Source: Rikenellaceae bacterium | GTDB lineage: Bacteria; Bacteroidota; Bacteroidia; Bacteroidales; Rikenellaceae | NCBI GenBank assembly: GCA_015059785.1 | Contig: SUZS01000007.1 | Coordinates: 1 to 64,000, forward strand | Direction of reading: 5' to 3' | DNA: 64,000 nucleotides | Part shown: positions 35,482 through 44,668 of the stretch, in pieces | Position numbering within the stretch: position 1 is the first letter of the stretch | Layout of the letters: every line of letters begins with the position of its first letter | Notes under the pieces: model-generated | The model's database searches: none | What the model was told of the DNA's origin: nothing | What the model saw: the letters and a program-made list of their open reading frames with translations, nothing else | Position numbers and translations under genes: made by a program

Positions 35482-37779
35482 ATGCAGAATCTGGTTATTG
35501 TAGAGTCGCCTGCAAAGGCAAAAACTATAGAACGATTTCTCGGCAAGGAGTATGTTGTAAAGTCTAGCTTCGGACATATCCGCGACCTGGCAAAGAAGGG
35601 CTTGGGTGTGGATATTGAGAATGGCTTTGCCCCATGCTATGAGGTATCGTCAGATAAGCGCAAGGTTGTAGATGAGCTTGCTCGCTTAGCTTCAACAGTA
35701 GATGCCGTTTGGCTCGCATCCGATGAGGACCGCGAGGGAGAGGCTATTGCTTGGCACCTTACAGAGGTGTTGGGACTACCTATTGAGCGAACTAAGCGAA
35801 TTGTTTTCCACGAGATTACAAAGAATGCGATTCTAAACGCTATTGAGAATCCACGCACTGTAGACCTTAACCTTGTCAATGCACAGCAGGCGCGCCGTGT
35901 GCTTGACCGCATTGTGGGTTTTGAGCTCTCGCCAATCCTCTGGAAAAAGGTTAAGCCAGCACTCTCGGCAGGTCGCGTGCAGAGTGTGGCAGTAAGACTT
36001 ATTGTTGAGCGCGAGCGCGATATTATCGCACACAATACGACAAGCTACTATCGCTTAGTTGCCCAGTTCTACTCTGTGGAGGATGAGGAGAAGACTATTT
36101 TCAAGGCTGAGTATCCAGAGCGTTTTGCTACAAAGGAGCAGGCTCTATCTATGCTTGAGTGTTGCAAAACAGCAACTTTTACCGTTGCCCACTGCGAGAC
36201 AAAGCCTATGAAGCGATATCCAGCACCTCCATTTACCACCTCTACGCTTCAGCAGGAGGCTGCTCGTAAGTTTGGTATGTCTGTGTCTCAGACTATGTCT
36301 GTAGCTCAGCGACTCTATGAGCAGGGTCTTATTACCTATATGCGTACCGACTCGGTAAACCTCTCGCAGCTGGCTATCAACGCTTGTAAGGAGGAGGTAA
36401 CTTCGCTCTTTGGCGAGAAGTACTCTAATCCGCGCAACTATACAACACATAGCAAGGGTGCTCAGGAGGCTCACGAGGCTATCCGCCCTTCATATATCAA
36501 CCGCCGCGAGATTGATGGTACAGCAGTTGAAAAACGACTCTACGACCTTATCTGGAAGCGCACAGTAGCCTCACAGATGGTGCCTGCGGATATTGATAGC
36601 ACAACAATAAATATCGCTATGTCTGACAGCACGGAGCACTTTGTGGCTACTGGCGAGACGATGCGTTTTGATGGCTTTATGCGCCTCTATTCAGAGAGTG
36701 TTGATGATGAGAGTCAAGATGGCGAGCACACAGCTACCCTTCCTCATCTTAAGGAGGGTGAGGTTGTAAAGGCTCAGAGCATTGTGGCCACCGAGCGCTT
36801 TACAAAGCCACCTTTGCGCTATAATGAGGCATCGCTTGTTAAGCGCCTTGAGGAGCTTGGTATCGGTCGTCCATCTACATACGCGCCGACAATATCTACC
36901 ATTATCACTCGTGGATATGTAGAGAAGAGCTCTCGTCCAGCGCAGAAGCGTAACTATACGACCATTACCCTTCGCGGAAGTAATATTACTGAGAAGATCG
37001 CCTCTGAGAACTATGGCACAGAGAAGAATCGTCTCTGCCCAACAGATATCGGTATGGTTGTCAACGACTACCTTGAGACTCAGTTCTCAATGATTATGGA
37101 CTATAACTTTACAGCTAATGTAGAGAAGGAGTTTGACCGTATTGCCGAGGGCGAGCTGCAGTGGACAGAGATGATTGACTCTTTCTATACTCCATTCCAT
37201 AAGATGGTAGATGCAGCTATTGAGACCCAGTCTTCAACTCACCAGCAGGTTCGTGTTTTGGGCGTAGACCCTGTCAGTGGTAAGGTTGTCAAGGCTCGCA
37301 TTGGCCGCTATGGCCCTATGGTAGAGATTGAGGCTGATGAGGGCGAGAAACCGCAGTATGCATCACTTAAGAAGGGTCAGCTTATTGAGTCTATAACCCT
37401 TGAGCAGGCCCTTGAGCTCTTTGCTCTGCCGCGCACAGTGGGTGTATACGAGGGTAATGAGGTGGTCGTAGGTATCGGTAAGTTTGGTGGCTATGTCCGC
37501 TACGGAAAGAACTTTGCTTCGCTTGCAAAGACCGACGACCCTTATACAGTTAGCTATGAGCGTTGTATTGAGCTTATCCACCAGCAGCAGGAGCAGGCTG
37601 CGGCGGCAAATATTCCGCTCAAGACCTATGTTGAGGATAAGGCTTTGGTAATAAAGAATGGTCGCTATGGCGCCTATATCGCATATAAGGGTAAGAACTA
37701 TCGCCTGCCTCGCGGTGCAAAGCCAGAGACACTTAGCTATGAGGATTGTATTAAGATTGTAAATTCATCAAAAAAATAA
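35482..37779 (+). CDS. topA: DNA topoisomerase I
   Basis: Type IA topoisomerase relaxing negative supercoils. The 765-residue protein opens with the TOPRIM motif VIVESPAKAKTIERFLG and DEDREGEAIAWHL; the active tyrosine is in GLITYMRTDSVNLS. Instead of zinc fingers the C-terminus carries several lysine-rich repeats (GRYGPMVEIE, GKFGGYVRYGKNFASL, GRYGAYIAYKGKNYRLP), as in other Bacteroidetes enzymes. Confidence 0.96.
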   Translation: MQNLVIVESPAKAKTIERFLGKEYVVKSSFGHIRDLAKKGLGVDIENGFAPCYEVSSDKRKVVDELARLASTVDAVWLASDEDREGEAIAWHLTEVLGLPIERTKRIVFHEITKNAILNAIENPRTVDLNLVNAQQARRVLDRIVGFELSPILWKKVKPALSAGRVQSVAVRLIVERERDIIAHNTTSYYRLVAQFYSVEDEEKTIFKAEYPERFATKEQALSMLECCKTATFTVAHCETKPMKRYPAPPFTTSTLQQEAARKFGMSVSQTMSVAQRLYEQGLITYMRTDSVNLSQLAINACKEEVTSLFGEKYSNPRNYTTHSKGAQEAHEAIRPSYINRREIDGTAVEKRLYDLIWKRTVASQMVPADIDSTTINIAMSDSTEHFVATGETMRFDGFMRLYSESVDDESQDGEHTATLPHLKEGEVVKAQSIVATERFTKPPLRYNEASLVKRLEELGIGRPSTYAPTISTIITRGYVEKSSRPAQKRNYTTITLRGSNITEKIASENYGTEKNRLCPTDIGMVVNDYLETQFSMIMDYNFTANVEKEFDRIAEGELQWTEMIDSFYTPFHKMVDAAIETQSSTHQQVRVLGVDPVSGKVVKARIGRYGPMVEIEADEGEKPQYASLKKGQLIESITLEQALELFALPRTVGVYEGNEVVVGIGKFGGYVRYGKNFASLAKTDDPYTVSYERCIELIHQQQEQAAAANIPLKTYVEDKALVIKNGRYGAYIAYKGKNYRLPRGAKPETLSYEDCIKIVNSSKK

Positions 37780-37792
37780 TAAAGGAGAAACT

Positions 37793-38980
37793 ATGAACAG
37801 ACTATTTGTAACCCTGCTTGCCCTGTTGCTTGCACTCCCTGTTGTGGCACAGGAGAAGCCAGAGATGGCTGAAGGCTATAAGTTTACTGACGGTAAATGT
37901 GTTAAGACTACATCCGTAAAGAATCAGTTCCGTAGCGGTACTTGCTGGTGCTTCTCGGCTCTCTCTTACCTTGAGAACGAGATTTTGCGCGCAGGTGGCG
38001 AGGAGATGGACCTTTCAGAGATGTGGATTGTTCGCAATGTGTACTTTGAGAAGGCCGTAAAGTATGTTCGCCTGCACGGTGCGCTGAACTTTGCTGTTGG
38101 CGGTGCCTTCCACGATGTTACTGAGGGTATTAAGAAGTATGGCATCGTTCCACAGGAGGTCTACGAGGGTCTTAACTATGGCACAAAGCTTCCTCACTTC
38201 AACGAGATTGACGCAGTGCTTAAGGCTTATGTAGATGCCATTATCAAGAATCCAAACCGCACCCTTACAACTGCTTGGCAGGCGGGTCTGAATGGTATTC
38301 TGGATGCATACTTCGGTAAGATGCCAGAGACCTTTGAGTATAAGGGTACAACTTACACCCCACAGTCATTTGCCGCTTCGCTGCCAATCAAGATGGAGGA
38401 CTATGTATGCCTCTCATCTTTCACTCACCACCCATTCTACTCTACCTTTGTCATTGAGGTACCTGATAACTGGATGTGGGCAAGCGTATATAATGTGCCA
38501 CTTGAGGAGATGATGGCCGTTATTGACAACGCACTTAGCAACGACTACTCTATCGGTTGGGCTTCTGATGTATCTGAGAAGGGCTTCAGCCGTACAAAGG
38601 CATTTGCTGTTGTTCCAGAGGATAATATCGACAATATGAGCGGTACTGACGCTGAGCGTTGGGGTGCTATGAGCGACCGCGAGCGTAATAAGGCTCTCTA
38701 TAGCTTTGACAAGCCAGGTAAGGAGAAGGTTATTACACAGCAGATGCGCCAGGAGGCTTACGATAACTACCAGACTACCGACGACCACGGTATGGTTATC
38801 GTTGGTACTGCTACCGACCAGTGTGGCAACCCATACTTCAAGGTTAAGAACTCTTGGGGTACCGACTCTCCATATAAGGGCTACTACTACTTCTCTCGCC
38901 CATTTGTGGAGTATAAGACTATGTCGATTATGGTAAATAGGAATGCGATACCTCGCGAGATACGCAAAAAACTATTCTAA
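37793..38980 (+). CDS. Secreted C1-family peptidase (bleomycin hydrolase type)
   Basis: A 395-residue papain-fold aminopeptidase C/bleomycin hydrolase-like protein with a signal peptide (1-19, cleaved near VVAQE). Catalytic cysteine C51 in SGTCWCFS; histidine in DDHGMVIVG; asparagine in VKNSWGTDSPY. The C-terminal RKKLF matches the inward-reaching tail of this family. Likely trims peptides in the periplasm or outside. The last base of its TAA is the first base of a P element. Confidence 0.9.
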   Translation: MNRLFVTLLALLLALPVVAQEKPEMAEGYKFTDGKCVKTTSVKNQFRSGTCWCFSALSYLENEILRAGGEEMDLSEMWIVRNVYFEKAVKYVRLHGALNFAVGGAFHDVTEGIKKYGIVPQEVYEGLNYGTKLPHFNEIDAVLKAYVDAIIKNPNRTLTTAWQAGLNGILDAYFGKMPETFEYKGTTYTPQSFAASLPIKMEDYVCLSSFTHHPFYSTFVIEVPDNWMWASVYNVPLEEMMAVIDNALSNDYSIGWASDVSEKGFSRTKAFAVVPEDNIDNMSGTDAERWGAMSDRERNKALYSFDKPGKEKVITQQMRQEAYDNYQTTDDHGMVIVGTATDQCGNPYFKVKNSWGTDSPYKGYYYFSRPFVEYKTMSIMVNRNAIPREIRKKLF

Positions 38981-39187
38981 TTTTGTCGTGATAGCGGGGC
39001 ATCTACTTCCGCTAATCTATAAAACCGCAAAGGGTCGTACGCATCAGTACTACCCTTCGCTGTTTTATAGCCCGAGCGTTGGCTCGCCTTGGCGACCCTT
39101 CACCGCTCCGCCTCGGCAAAGTCTGCAAGCAGTCTCTGCTCTCGGCTTAATCGCGGCGTTGTATATACCCCGTTCTGACGACAAAAT
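38980..39187 (+). repeat. Stop-anchored palindromic element P, copy 3, with internal insertion
   Basis: Left arm ATTTTGTCGTGATAGCGGGG (38980-38999), apex GTAC-GCATCA-GTAC (39037-39050), right arm CCCCGTTCTGACGACAAAAT (39168-39187). Between CGAGCGTTG and CGTTGTATATACC about 76 nt (39082-39157) are inserted, ending CTCTCGGCTTAATCGCGG; related sequence recurs at 39217-39292 and 39490-39512. Confidence 0.8.
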
Positions 39188-39560
39188 GGCTATTGGCTAT
39201 TAGCCGTTAGCCATTGGCTTGCCTTCGGCAACTCGACCCTGCTGCGCCTCGGCAGAGTTCAAGCAAGCTTGACTCTGCTCTCGGCTTAATCGCGGCGTCG
39301 TATCTACCGCGCTCTGACGACAAAATAGGGTGCGCTGATTGTAGTGAGATTAGTGAGTTTAGAGAATTTAGTGAGGTTTTGCGCTATATTCCTTAACTTC
39401 ACTAAATTCCTTAAATTCTCTGTCCTGCGTAGCTCGCCAATGGCTAAAGGCCAACAGCTGAACTACATATTCTGCCAAACGAGTTTGAATGCTCTCGGCT
39501 TAATCGCGGCGCTGTACCTTTCCCGCTCTGACGACAAAATTGGTCGGTACTCTGATTGAG
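39188..39560. repeat. Repeat cluster: heptamer array and two broken P right ends
   Basis: Holds TTRGCYR heptamers (39186-39220), a module with CAGAGTTCAAGC-AA-GCTTG-ACTCTG pairing, a P right end (39288-39326), Q-type A/T tracts (39345-39420), CTGCGTAGC (39425-39433) as in element R, a second heptamer stretch (39435-39458) and another P right end (39505-39540). No gene is supported. Confidence 0.7.
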
Positions 39561-39864
39561 GTTAGTCGTTGAATATTGTTATTTTGTATTTATGTTTGGT
39601 TTGCAACGAAATTGTTGTTAATTTTGTTGTGCAGATAATTGTCTTTGTAAAACGCGGCTGGGATTGCAGTTCCCAGAACCGATTGTTACAAGGACAATAT
39701 CTGTTGTTATATAGTTCACTATCACAATCCCTAACTTCCCTAATCTCCTTAATCTCTCTAATACATTTAACGATAAACATTAAACTGAAAAATCTGATTT
39801 AACGATAATCATTAAACTATATTTATTTTCGTTGTAATTTTGCGTGATTTTTGAGAAAAGTAGT
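39561..39864. other. A/T-rich region before glnN with a long hairpin
   Basis: ATTGTCTTTGTAA (39638-39650) pairs with TTACAAGGACAAT (39686-39698) with one wobble; inside, CGGCTGGGA/TTCCCAGAACCG (39655-39663, 39670-39680) nearly completes a hairpin of about 61 nt. A Q-type tract TCCCTAACTTCCCTAATC lies at 39727-39745. No coding region seen. Confidence 0.6.
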
Positions 39865-39890
39865 TATCTTTGTGCAAAAATCAAGAGTAT

Positions 39891-42065
39891 ATGTCGTTAC
39901 TTCGTTTTAATATGCTTGAGCGGGCGCTTGAGCAGAGGGCGGTGGAGGTTACTCCGCCGAGCAATAATCCGTCTGACTATTTCGGCGAGAAGGTTTTTGG
40001 TCGCAAGCAGATGCGTAAGTTTCTCAACAAGCAGACCTATGAGGCTTTAGTGGCCACTATTGAGAACAACACGCCGCTGACGCAGGAGGTTGCGGATGCT
40101 GTTGCTGCGGGCATGAGGCAGTGGGCACTCAGCCACGGTGCGGACCACTACTGTCACTGGTTTCAGCCTCTTACGGGCGGTACGGCAGAAAAGCACGACT
40201 CTTTTGCCGAGCCTGATGGTCAGGGAGGACTACTGGAGGAGTTTTCGGGCAAGGTGCTCATTCAGCAGGAGCCTGATGCGTCAAGCTTTCCGAGTGGTGG
40301 TATTAGAAACACCTTTGAGGCGCGAGGATACTCTGCTTGGGACCCTACTTCGCCAGCCTTTATTGTAGATACAACGCTCTGTATACCAACGCTTTTCATC
40401 GCCTATAATGGCGAGGCTCTTGACTATAAAACACCGTTGCTGCGCTCTATACAGGCGGTGAACAAGGCGGCAACAGATGTCTGTCGATATTTTGACAAGA
40501 GTGTGGAGCGTGTATTCTCCTATCTTGGTTGGGAGCAGGAGTATTTTCTTATTGACGATGCGCTGTGGTCGGCTCGCCCAGACCTTGTGCAGACGGGTCG
40601 CACGCTGATGGGTCATGAGGCAGCGAAGAATCAGCAGCTTGATGACCACTACTTCGGTGCTATCCCTTCGCGCGTTATTGCCTTTATGAAAGACCTTGAG
40701 TATGAGTCGCTTAAGCTCGGTATTCCGCTCAAGACACGCCATAATGAGGTTGCCCCAAATCAGTTTGAGCTTGCGCCAGTCTACGAAGAGGCAAACCTTG
40801 CTAACGACCACAACCAGCTGCTGATGACAATTATGAATCAGGTGGCAAAGCGACACCACTTCCGCGTTCTGTTGCACGAGAAGCCATTTAAGGGTATTAA
40901 CGGCTCAGGTAAGCATAACAACTGGTCGCTCGGTACAGATGCGGGTGTAAATCTGCTCCGCCCGGGAAAGACAGCCTTTGAAAATCTGCAGTTTATCACA
41001 TTCCTTGTCAATGTTATTGCGGCTGTATATAAGCACAATGGACTGCTCAAGGCGTCGGTAATGTCGGCAACAAACGAGCATCGTCTGGGTGCGGGTGAGG
41101 CTCCACCGGCGATTATCTCTACATTCCTCGGCTCGCAGATTTCGTCAGTGTTGGATAAGATAGAGAACTCAAAGAGTGATGAGGATATCCGCTTTGACTC
41201 TAAAAATCTCTTCCGTATGAGCGGCCTGACACAGATTCCTACTCTGCTGCGCGATAATACAGATAGAAACCGCACTTCGCCATTTGCCTTCACAGGTAAC
41301 CGATTTGAGTTCCGTGCTGTTGGTGCTTCGGATAACTGCGCTGAGGCTATCATTGTTATCAATACCGCTGTGGCAGAGCAACTTACAGAGTTTAAGCGTA
41401 CGATAGACCGTAAGCTTGAACGCGGTGAGAAGAGGGAGAGGGCAATTTATGAGACCATCCGCGAGATTATCAAGCAGTGCAAGCCTATCCGCTTTGATGG
41501 CAACGGATACTCAGACGAGTGGAGAGAGGAGGCTGCGCGTCGTGGCCTTGACTGCGAGGTGTCAGCACCGCTGAACTTTGACCGCTTCCTTGATGATAAG
41601 ACCGTAGCGATGTTCAGCTCTATGGGTGTCTATAATAGGGTAGAGCTTGAGGCGCGCGCAGAGATTAAGCGCGAGATGTATGTCAAGAAGATTCAGATTG
41701 AGGCTCGCGTGTTGGGCGATATAGCGATGAACCATATTGTACCTATAGCATCTAAATATGAGGGCGTGCTGCTTGATAAGGCGTGGAAACTGCAACAGCT
41801 GGGTTTGAGTTGGGCGGCGGATAAGAGCCTTATTGAGAATATCCAGACCCGCACAGCTACAATACAAAGACTTGTGGCAGAGATGATTGAGTGCCGTAAA
41901 AAGGCAAACCGCATTGAGGATATGCGCGAAAAGGCTATCGCCTACCACGACACCGTCGCTGTCTTCTTTGACACTATCCGCGAGGAGATTGACCGCCTTG
42001 AGGAGGTCGTTGACGACCAAATCTGGACCCTGCCTAAATACCGCGAGATACTGTTTATTAAGTAG
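39891..42065 (+). CDS. glnN: Glutamine synthetase type III
   Basis: ATP-dependent ammonium assimilation into glutamine. The 724-residue length and the motifs PLTGGTAEKHDSF, NEVAPNQFELAPVYEEAN, GSGKHNNWSL and FRAVGASDNCAEA identify the GSIII class, common in Bacteroidetes. The ATG at 39891 (MSLLRFNMLE) is chosen because an upstream TTG overlaps the TATCTTTG box (39865-39872). Its 5' region carries a long hairpin and repeats. Confidence 0.95.
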   Translation: MSLLRFNMLERALEQRAVEVTPPSNNPSDYFGEKVFGRKQMRKFLNKQTYEALVATIENNTPLTQEVADAVAAGMRQWALSHGADHYCHWFQPLTGGTAEKHDSFAEPDGQGGLLEEFSGKVLIQQEPDASSFPSGGIRNTFEARGYSAWDPTSPAFIVDTTLCIPTLFIAYNGEALDYKTPLLRSIQAVNKAATDVCRYFDKSVERVFSYLGWEQEYFLIDDALWSARPDLVQTGRTLMGHEAAKNQQLDDHYFGAIPSRVIAFMKDLEYESLKLGIPLKTRHNEVAPNQFELAPVYEEANLANDHNQLLMTIMNQVAKRHHFRVLLHEKPFKGINGSGKHNNWSLGTDAGVNLLRPGKTAFENLQFITFLVNVIAAVYKHNGLLKASVMSATNEHRLGAGEAPPAIISTFLGSQISSVLDKIENSKSDEDIRFDSKNLFRMSGLTQIPTLLRDNTDRNRTSPFAFTGNRFEFRAVGASDNCAEAIIVINTAVAEQLTEFKRTIDRKLERGEKRERAIYETIREIIKQCKPIRFDGNGYSDEWREEAARRGLDCEVSAPLNFDRFLDDKTVAMFSSMGVYNRVELEARAEIKREMYVKKIQIEARVLGDIAMNHIVPIASKYEGVLLDKAWKLQQLGLSWAADKSLIENIQTRTATIQRLVAEMIECRKKANRIEDMREKAIAYHDTVAVFFDTIREEIDRLEEVVDDQIWTLPKYREILFIK

Positions 42066-42168
42066 ACCATCAGCTTGCTGACGATGTAGAGAGATTAGGA
42101 AATTTAGTGAGGTTAGTGATTTCGCTGTATTCCCTAATCTCCTTAAATTCTCTATACTGCGTAGCTTG
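42066..42168. repeat. Q-type tract between convergent genes
   Basis: GAGATTAGGAAATTTAGTGA (about 42091-42110) and TTCCCTAATCTCCTTAAATTC (to 42151) can fold on each other. CTGCGTAGC (42157-42165) follows, so on the minus strand GCTACGCAG comes 3 nt after the methyltransferase stop. Confidence 0.6.
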
Positions 42169-42930
42169 TTACTTCTCGGCAATGAAGAGTAAATCAAAGC
42201 TCTGTTCTGTTTCATCAACGACGCTGTAGTCCGCCATTGTGATAGATGTTGTCAGGTCGTTGTTCTGGCGAAGTAGGCGGCGGCGGTTTATGCGGTTGAG
42301 GATGTCGTAGGGGATTTGGAGCATCCAGCGAGGCAGACGGTGCTGCAGGTCGAGGATATCAAAGCGGGTAATGCGTCTAACGCCCTCGCGATTCTTCTCA
42401 TAGTACTCCATAATCTTGCTGTTTCCCACTACGCCCTTGCGCTCAATGGTGCTAAAGGCTATGCTTAGTAGGTTGTGAAGTTCATCGGCGCAGTACTCGC
42501 GGATATGCCATGGGTTGCGCGTGAGCGACATGGGGGCATTTGGTGTGCTGACGATAAACTTGCCACCTGGGCGAAGCACGCGGGCAACCTCGCGCACAAA
42601 CTCCGTATCATCCTTGATATGTTCAATTACTTGAAAGCAGACAACATAGTCAAAACTGCCACTTGCAAAGCCGATAGGAGGTACGCTCATCTGCAGTCGC
42701 TCGCAATTTTCAACCTCTGGCACAGAGGGGGCAAGGAACTTATCTACCGTAGTAAATCGGTCGCAGCGGGGCGCAAGAATCTCTACTCCATAGCCCGTGC
42801 CCGTACCAATCTCTAACACATCGCCACTGATAATCTCTGCGGCGTGGTGGTAGGCGAGCAGTGAGCGTTGGAAGACATAGTTGTCTGAAGCCTCGCGAGA
42901 AACGCGCTCGGCAGTTGTTACCTTTACCAT
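42169..42930 (-). CDS. SAM-dependent methyltransferase (class I)
   Basis: A 253-residue methyltransferase of the Methyltransf_11 type: SAM loop VLEIGTGTGYGVEIL, FDYVVCFQVIEHIKDDTEF and RVLRPGGKFIVSTPN. The substrate is not evident; the C-terminal basic helices (RINRRRLLRQNN) are not diagnostic. It lies 6 nt after the CvfB-like gene in the same direction. Confidence 0.85.
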   Translation of the reverse strand: MVKVTTAERVSREASDNYVFQRSLLAYHHAAEIISGDVLEIGTGTGYGVEILAPRCDRFTTVDKFLAPSVPEVENCERLQMSVPPIGFASGSFDYVVCFQVIEHIKDDTEFVREVARVLRPGGKFIVSTPNAPMSLTRNPWHIREYCADELHNLLSIAFSTIERKGVVGNSKIMEYYEKNREGVRRITRFDILDLQHRLPRWMLQIPYDILNRINRRRLLRQNNDLTTSITMADYSVVDETEQSFDLLFIAEK

Positions 42931-42936
42931 CTTTTT

Positions 42937-43773
42937 CTACTTTACTATCTTAATGCCGTTCTCAAGCACTACCACGCGGTTGTGACTCATCAGCACGCCA
43001 AGGGAGCGCTTGAAGAGCTTCTTGCTCATCTGTAGTTGTTGCTGAATATCCTCTGGCGAGCTGTTGTCTGTAAGCTCCAGAAAACCTCCTGCATTGACGA
43101 TAGCCTCGTAGAGCTGCTCGGCGCTATCCTTAACCTGAGTATATCCGCGACGCTGGAGTGAGAGGTCTATGCGGCGCTCGTCCGTAACCTTAACGACATA
43201 GGCTGTTGTGCGCTCGCCAAGTGAAAGAGGGCGGAAAATCTGGTTGCTGTATAGCATTCCCCAGTGGCGATTCTCAACAATTACGCGGTAGCCGATATCG
43301 CTTTTTGAGACAACAAGAATCTCAACTTGCTGACCCTTTGCAACGGTTACAATATCGTCGTTGTTTACATAAGTGCGCAACTTGTTTGTCGCCACGCAGC
43401 GGCCTGTAACATCGTCTACATACATATAGACAGGGTAGTGGTTGCCAATAACTATGCCACCCTGCTGATTTCTATTTGGTAGAAAGAGGTCTTTGCCTGC
43501 AATGCCCCAGTCAAGGAACGCTCCGTGGATATTCTTATCCACAACCTTGAGCCACGCCACTTTTCCCGCAGTGATTGTTGGGGTGTCTGTCGTTGCGGTA
43601 ATTCTATCCTCCGAGTCGTGATAGATAAACACCTCAATGCTGTCGCCAACCTTTTGACTTAGAGAGACATATCTATTTGGAAGCAGAGCCTCGTTGCCCT
43701 CCTCATCCTTAAGGTAGAGTCCGTAGTCCGACATTCGGCTTACGGTCAGTGTCTGTATTTGACCAACTTTCAT
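42937..43773 (-). CDS. CvfB-like S1 RNA-binding protein
   Basis: A 278-residue protein made of three S1-like OB folds and a C-terminal winged-helix segment, as in CvfB/YitL. Visible features: GLYLKDEEGNEALLPNRYV, DWGIAGKDLFLPNRNQ, and the tail SPEDIQQQLQMSKKLFKRSLGVL. Binds RNA; in staphylococci the relative affects virulence gene expression. First gene of a two-gene operon with the methyltransferase. Confidence 0.85.
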   Translation of the reverse strand: MKVGQIQTLTVSRMSDYGLYLKDEEGNEALLPNRYVSLSQKVGDSIEVFIYHDSEDRITATTDTPTITAGKVAWLKVVDKNIHGAFLDWGIAGKDLFLPNRNQQGGIVIGNHYPVYMYVDDVTGRCVATNKLRTYVNNDDIVTVAKGQQVEILVVSKSDIGYRVIVENRHWGMLYSNQIFRPLSLGERTTAYVVKVTDERRIDLSLQRRGYTQVKDSAEQLYEAIVNAGGFLELTDNSSPEDIQQQLQMSKKLFKRSLGVLMSHNRVVVLENGIKIVK

Positions 43774-43816
43774 TTTGCTATATTGTCGTTAATTTGGTGC
43801 AAAAATAGGTAAAACA

Positions 43817-43847
43817 TTGTAAATTTACGAAAATTTTGCTACTTTTG
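43817..43847 (+). promoter_or_regulatory. Promoter of the TauE/SafE gene
   Basis: TTG (43817-43819), 20 nt, TACTTTTG (43840-43847); ATG 21 nt downstream. Confidence 0.7.
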
Positions 43848-43868
43848 AGTTGCGAAATAGGGAAAGTT

Positions 43869-44663
43869 ATGGAGTTGGATTTGGGTATTACGCTGATTTT
43901 AGTTGTCTCGGGCATCATTGTCGGAGCTATAAATACACTTGCAGGGGGAGGTTCTGTAGTTACAGTTACGATGTTTACAGCATTGGGTCTGCCTATAACT
44001 ATCGCTAATGGAACAAATCGAATTGCGGTTTTTTTGCAGAACTTTACCGCTACAATCACATTTTTGCGCAAGGGAGCTTTTAACCTGAAACACGGACTGC
44101 TGCTCTCTGTGCCTGTGATTATTGGAAATATTGCGGGCTCGCTCGTGGCTACGCATATAAACGATAGCATATTTAAGATATGCTTTGGCGTTATACTTGT
44201 CATAATACTTCTGTACCTGATTTTTGACAGCCGAATAAAGATTAAGGAGGGGCATAACCTCGATATTAAGCCGTGGCACTATCTGCTCTTTTTGGGTATA
44301 GGATTCTATGGCGGATATATCTACATCGGCATTGGATATCTTATCCTTGCAATCACGCTGTGGGCTATGCGTATGGATATTATGACGGCAAATGCCATTA
44401 AGAACTTCGTGATTTTTGTGGCAACGCCATTTTCCTTGGCGGTCTTTATGATTAACGGACAGATTGACTATCTGTTCGGTATTCCGCACGGTGTGGGAAA
44501 TATTATCGGCTCGTTCCTTGCATCCCACTACGCGGCACATCTGGGTAAGGGCTTCATCAAGGCCTTTACGCTGATTATTGTTCTAATATGTTTTGCAGAT
44601 TTGGTTGGTCTTATCTCGCTGCACGATATCTTTGCAGGGATGATGGCAACCGTATGTGAATAG
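43869..44663 (+). CDS. TauE/SafE-family permease
   Basis: A 264-residue inner-membrane protein with about eight hydrophobic segments and the family glycine motif [15 protein letters not shown] in the first half, repeated in degenerate form ([12 protein letters not shown]) in the second. Probable anion (sulfite, sulfonate or similar) export. The start at 43869 leaves the -7 box outside the coding region; the frame itself is open from 43836. It is followed 5 nt later by uvrA. Confidence 0.85.
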   Translation: MELDLGITLILVVSGIIVGAINTLAGGGSVVTVTMFTALGLPITIANGTNRIAVFLQNFTATITFLRKGAFNLKHGLLLSVPVIIGNIAGSLVATHINDSIFKICFGVILVIILLYLIFDSRIKIKEGHNLDIKPWHYLLFLGIGFYGGYIYIGIGYLILAITLWAMRMDIMTANAIKNFVIFVATPFSLAVFMINGQIDYLFGIPHGVGNIIGSFLASHYAAHLGKGFIKAFTLIIVLICFADLVGLISLHDIFAGMMATVCE

Positions 44664-44668
44664 CACCA

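Noticed and set aside
39203..39560. Short open frames in the repeat cluster
   Set aside because: They follow repeated low-complexity DNA (CTCGGCTTAATCGC, TTCCCTAA units) and change with repeat copy; not genes.
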